Source: Gammaproteobacteria bacterium
GTDB lineage: Bacteria > Pseudomonadota > Gammaproteobacteria > Berkiellales > Berkiellaceae
Length of the DNA stretch: 6,629 nt
Assembly (NCBI GenBank): GCA_016874315.1
Contig: VGTX01000062.1
Coordinates: 1 to 6,629, forward strand
Direction of reading: 5' to 3'
Position numbers and translations under genes: made by a program. Positions 5,692 to 6,629 of the stretch are shown here, piece after piece. Below the pieces are notes generated by a model. It saw nothing but the letters and a program-made list of their open reading frames with translations, searched no databases and was not told the DNA's origin. Each line of letters begins with the position of its first letter. The stretch's first letter is position 1.

Positions 5692-6225
5692 TTAAGAAGG
5701 CTCTTCCCATTCCTTCATTTCAAATAAAGCATAAGATAGCGTCATTGTATGAATATGAGTAGGAATTTCTGGATCGATAATGATTTTTAATGGCAATATT
5801 CGATGTTCATAAGGCTTTAATACTTGAGGCTGAAAACAAAAACACTCCAACTTCTTAAGAAATTTCGAGGTTACGGGTGGCGTCATACTTGGAATAGCTT
5901 GCAAAACATATGTTTTACTTGATTGATTCACAAGATGATAGACCAGTGTGTATGGTTCACCTGGATGAACATTTAATCGCGTTAACGATGGATAAAACTC
6001 AATTTGACGGCGCCTATCAGCATTGGCATCAAACTCAAGTAAAATTTGACGCGAAACATCAATTTTATACATCCCTTCATGGTCGTATTGTCGCAATGCC
6101 TTACCATCAATGCCCGTTTTTTGACATAACACATTATAGAGGTAAGGAAAAATACAAGAAAATACGATCATAACCGCAACACAGCTCATTGCGGCTATAA
6201 TCTCTCGATGATGACGACTCTTCAC
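5692..6225 (-). CDS. ctaG: CtaG/Cox11 cytochrome c oxidase copper chaperone
   Basis: The 177-residue product is a Cox11-family protein that delivers copper to the CuB centre of CoxA. It has one N-terminal membrane anchor (about 9-30) followed by YNVLCQKTG with Cys34, then a periplasmic beta-sandwich domain. The copper-binding CFCF lies at 128-131, after KFLKKLE, and the usual LKPYE...DPEIP...TLSYALFE tail follows. All three copper-linked cysteines (34, 128, 130) are present, so the protein should be functional. Translation starts at GTG, preceded by GAGG 4 nt upstream within the 12-bp gap after coxA; this placement supports the GTG. The coxA-ctaG-coxC order is the standard one. Confidence 0.96.
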   Translation of the reverse strand: MKSRHHREIIAAMSCVAVMIVFSCIFPYLYNVLCQKTGIDGKALRQYDHEGMYKIDVSRQILLEFDANADRRRQIEFYPSLTRLNVHPGEPYTLVYHLVNQSSKTYVLQAIPSMTPPVTSKFLKKLECFCFQPQVLKPYEHRILPLKIIIDPEIPTHIHTMTLSYALFEMKEWEEPS

Positions 6226-6237
6226 GTTGCCTCACAA

Positions 6238-6629
6238 TTACTCTTCATCACAAAATGTATGCAACGGTGCAGGTGTAGGTACTGTCCACTCCAATCCTTC
6301 AGCCCCCTCCCAGCATTTTTCATGCTCAGCCTTCATGCCTCGCCATTTTGCAGCAATCAAAATATAAAAGAAAAATACTTGTGACATTCCAAAAATAAAA
6401 GCCCCTACAGAGGCTACTTGATTTAAACTGACAAATTGCAAAGAATAATCTGGCACACGCCGAGGCATTCCTGCCAATCCAATAAAATGCATTGGAAAAA
6501 AAGTTAAATTCACGGAAATAAACGAAAGCCAAAAATGCAAAGTGCCTAATAAATTGGAACAATAATGCCCAGTCCACTTTGGATACCAATAATACACCCC
6601 AGAGATAATTGCAAAAACTGCTCCAGGCA
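6238..6629 (-). CDS. coxA: cytochrome c oxidase subunit I, C-terminal part (5' end beyond window)
   Basis: About 130 residues of the C-terminus are visible, the reading frame running open to the window edge; an apparent GTG at 6597 is an internal Val. The segment starts PGAVFAIISGVYYWYPKWTG and continues with LHFWLSFISVNLTFFPMHFIGLAGMPRR, then the last helix (ASVGAFIFGMSQVFFFYILI) and the tail with EWTVPTPAPLHTF. These are the closing helices and tail of subunit I of an aa3 oxidase, the catalytic haem-copper subunit of the inner membrane. The haem and CuB histidines lie in the missing part, so catalytic integrity cannot be judged. ctaG follows 12 bp downstream. Confidence 0.96.
   Translation of the reverse strand, partial: PGAVFAIISGVYYWYPKWTGHYCSNLLGTLHFWLSFISVNLTFFPMHFIGLAGMPRRVPDYSLQFVSLNQVASVGAFIFGMSQVFFFYILIAAKWRGMKAEHEKCWEGAEGLEWTVPTPAPLHTFCDEE

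Noticed and set aside
5910..6173. 87-codon plus-strand frame
   Set aside because: Entirely antisense to ctaG, whose copper motifs are intact.
6326..6589. 87-codon minus-strand frame alternative to coxA
   Set aside because: Another frame of the well-conserved coxA C-terminus; no independent support.

Overview
The window looks like a chromosomal, mostly housekeeping stretch of an AT-rich gammaproteobacterium. The yqgE-ruvX pair, a gammaproteobacterial-type aa3 cytochrome oxidase cluster (coxA-ctaG-coxC-[DUF2909 on the opposite strand]-surf1) and hemW all fit that group. The low G+C, several divergent conserved proteins (L19, SURF1, RuvX) and the tight packing with overlapping gene ends would suit a Legionellales-like or host-associated lineage. 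That placement is inference; nothing in the sequence fixes the genus. I see no mobile element, CRISPR array, tRNA, rRNA or phage gene.

Layout, left to right. (1) 1-2189, plus strand: the tail of an unrecognised membrane-like ORF, an alpha/beta hydrolase and hemW. Gaps are 7 bp and then a 4-bp ATGA overlap, so this reads as one transcription unit. (2) 2172-3131, minus strand: yqgE then ruvX, 9 bp apart. The unit meets hemW tail to tail with an 18-bp overlap and has a good sigma70-like promoter at 3208-3236. (3) 3132-3591: a 460-bp, very AT-rich region without a convincing gene. It carries the divergent promoters of yqgE and rplS and several small dyads. (4) 3592-3933, plus strand: rplS (L19), standing alone rather than in the usual rpsP-rimM-trmD-rplS operon, with its own promoter and a 13-bp hairpin after it. 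(5) 4015-6629, minus strand: coxA (5' end beyond the window), ctaG, coxC and surf1. A 62-codon DUF2909-like gene is inserted on the plus strand between coxC and surf1 and overlaps both.

How the genes work together. The right half builds a haem-copper terminal oxidase: CoxA and CoxC are core subunits, CtaG delivers copper to the CuB site, and SURF1 assists haem insertion and assembly. HemW, far to the left, is a radical-SAM protein of haem metabolism. RuvX (16S rRNA processing or Holliday-junction nuclease fold), YqgE (unknown role) and L19 are general housekeeping genes.

No clearly new biological system is visible. The points most worth a second look are the antisense DUF2909 gene wedged into the cox operon, the divergent and shortened SURF1, the orphaned rplS whose promoter is built on a 14-bp direct repeat, and the unidentified N-terminal neighbour.
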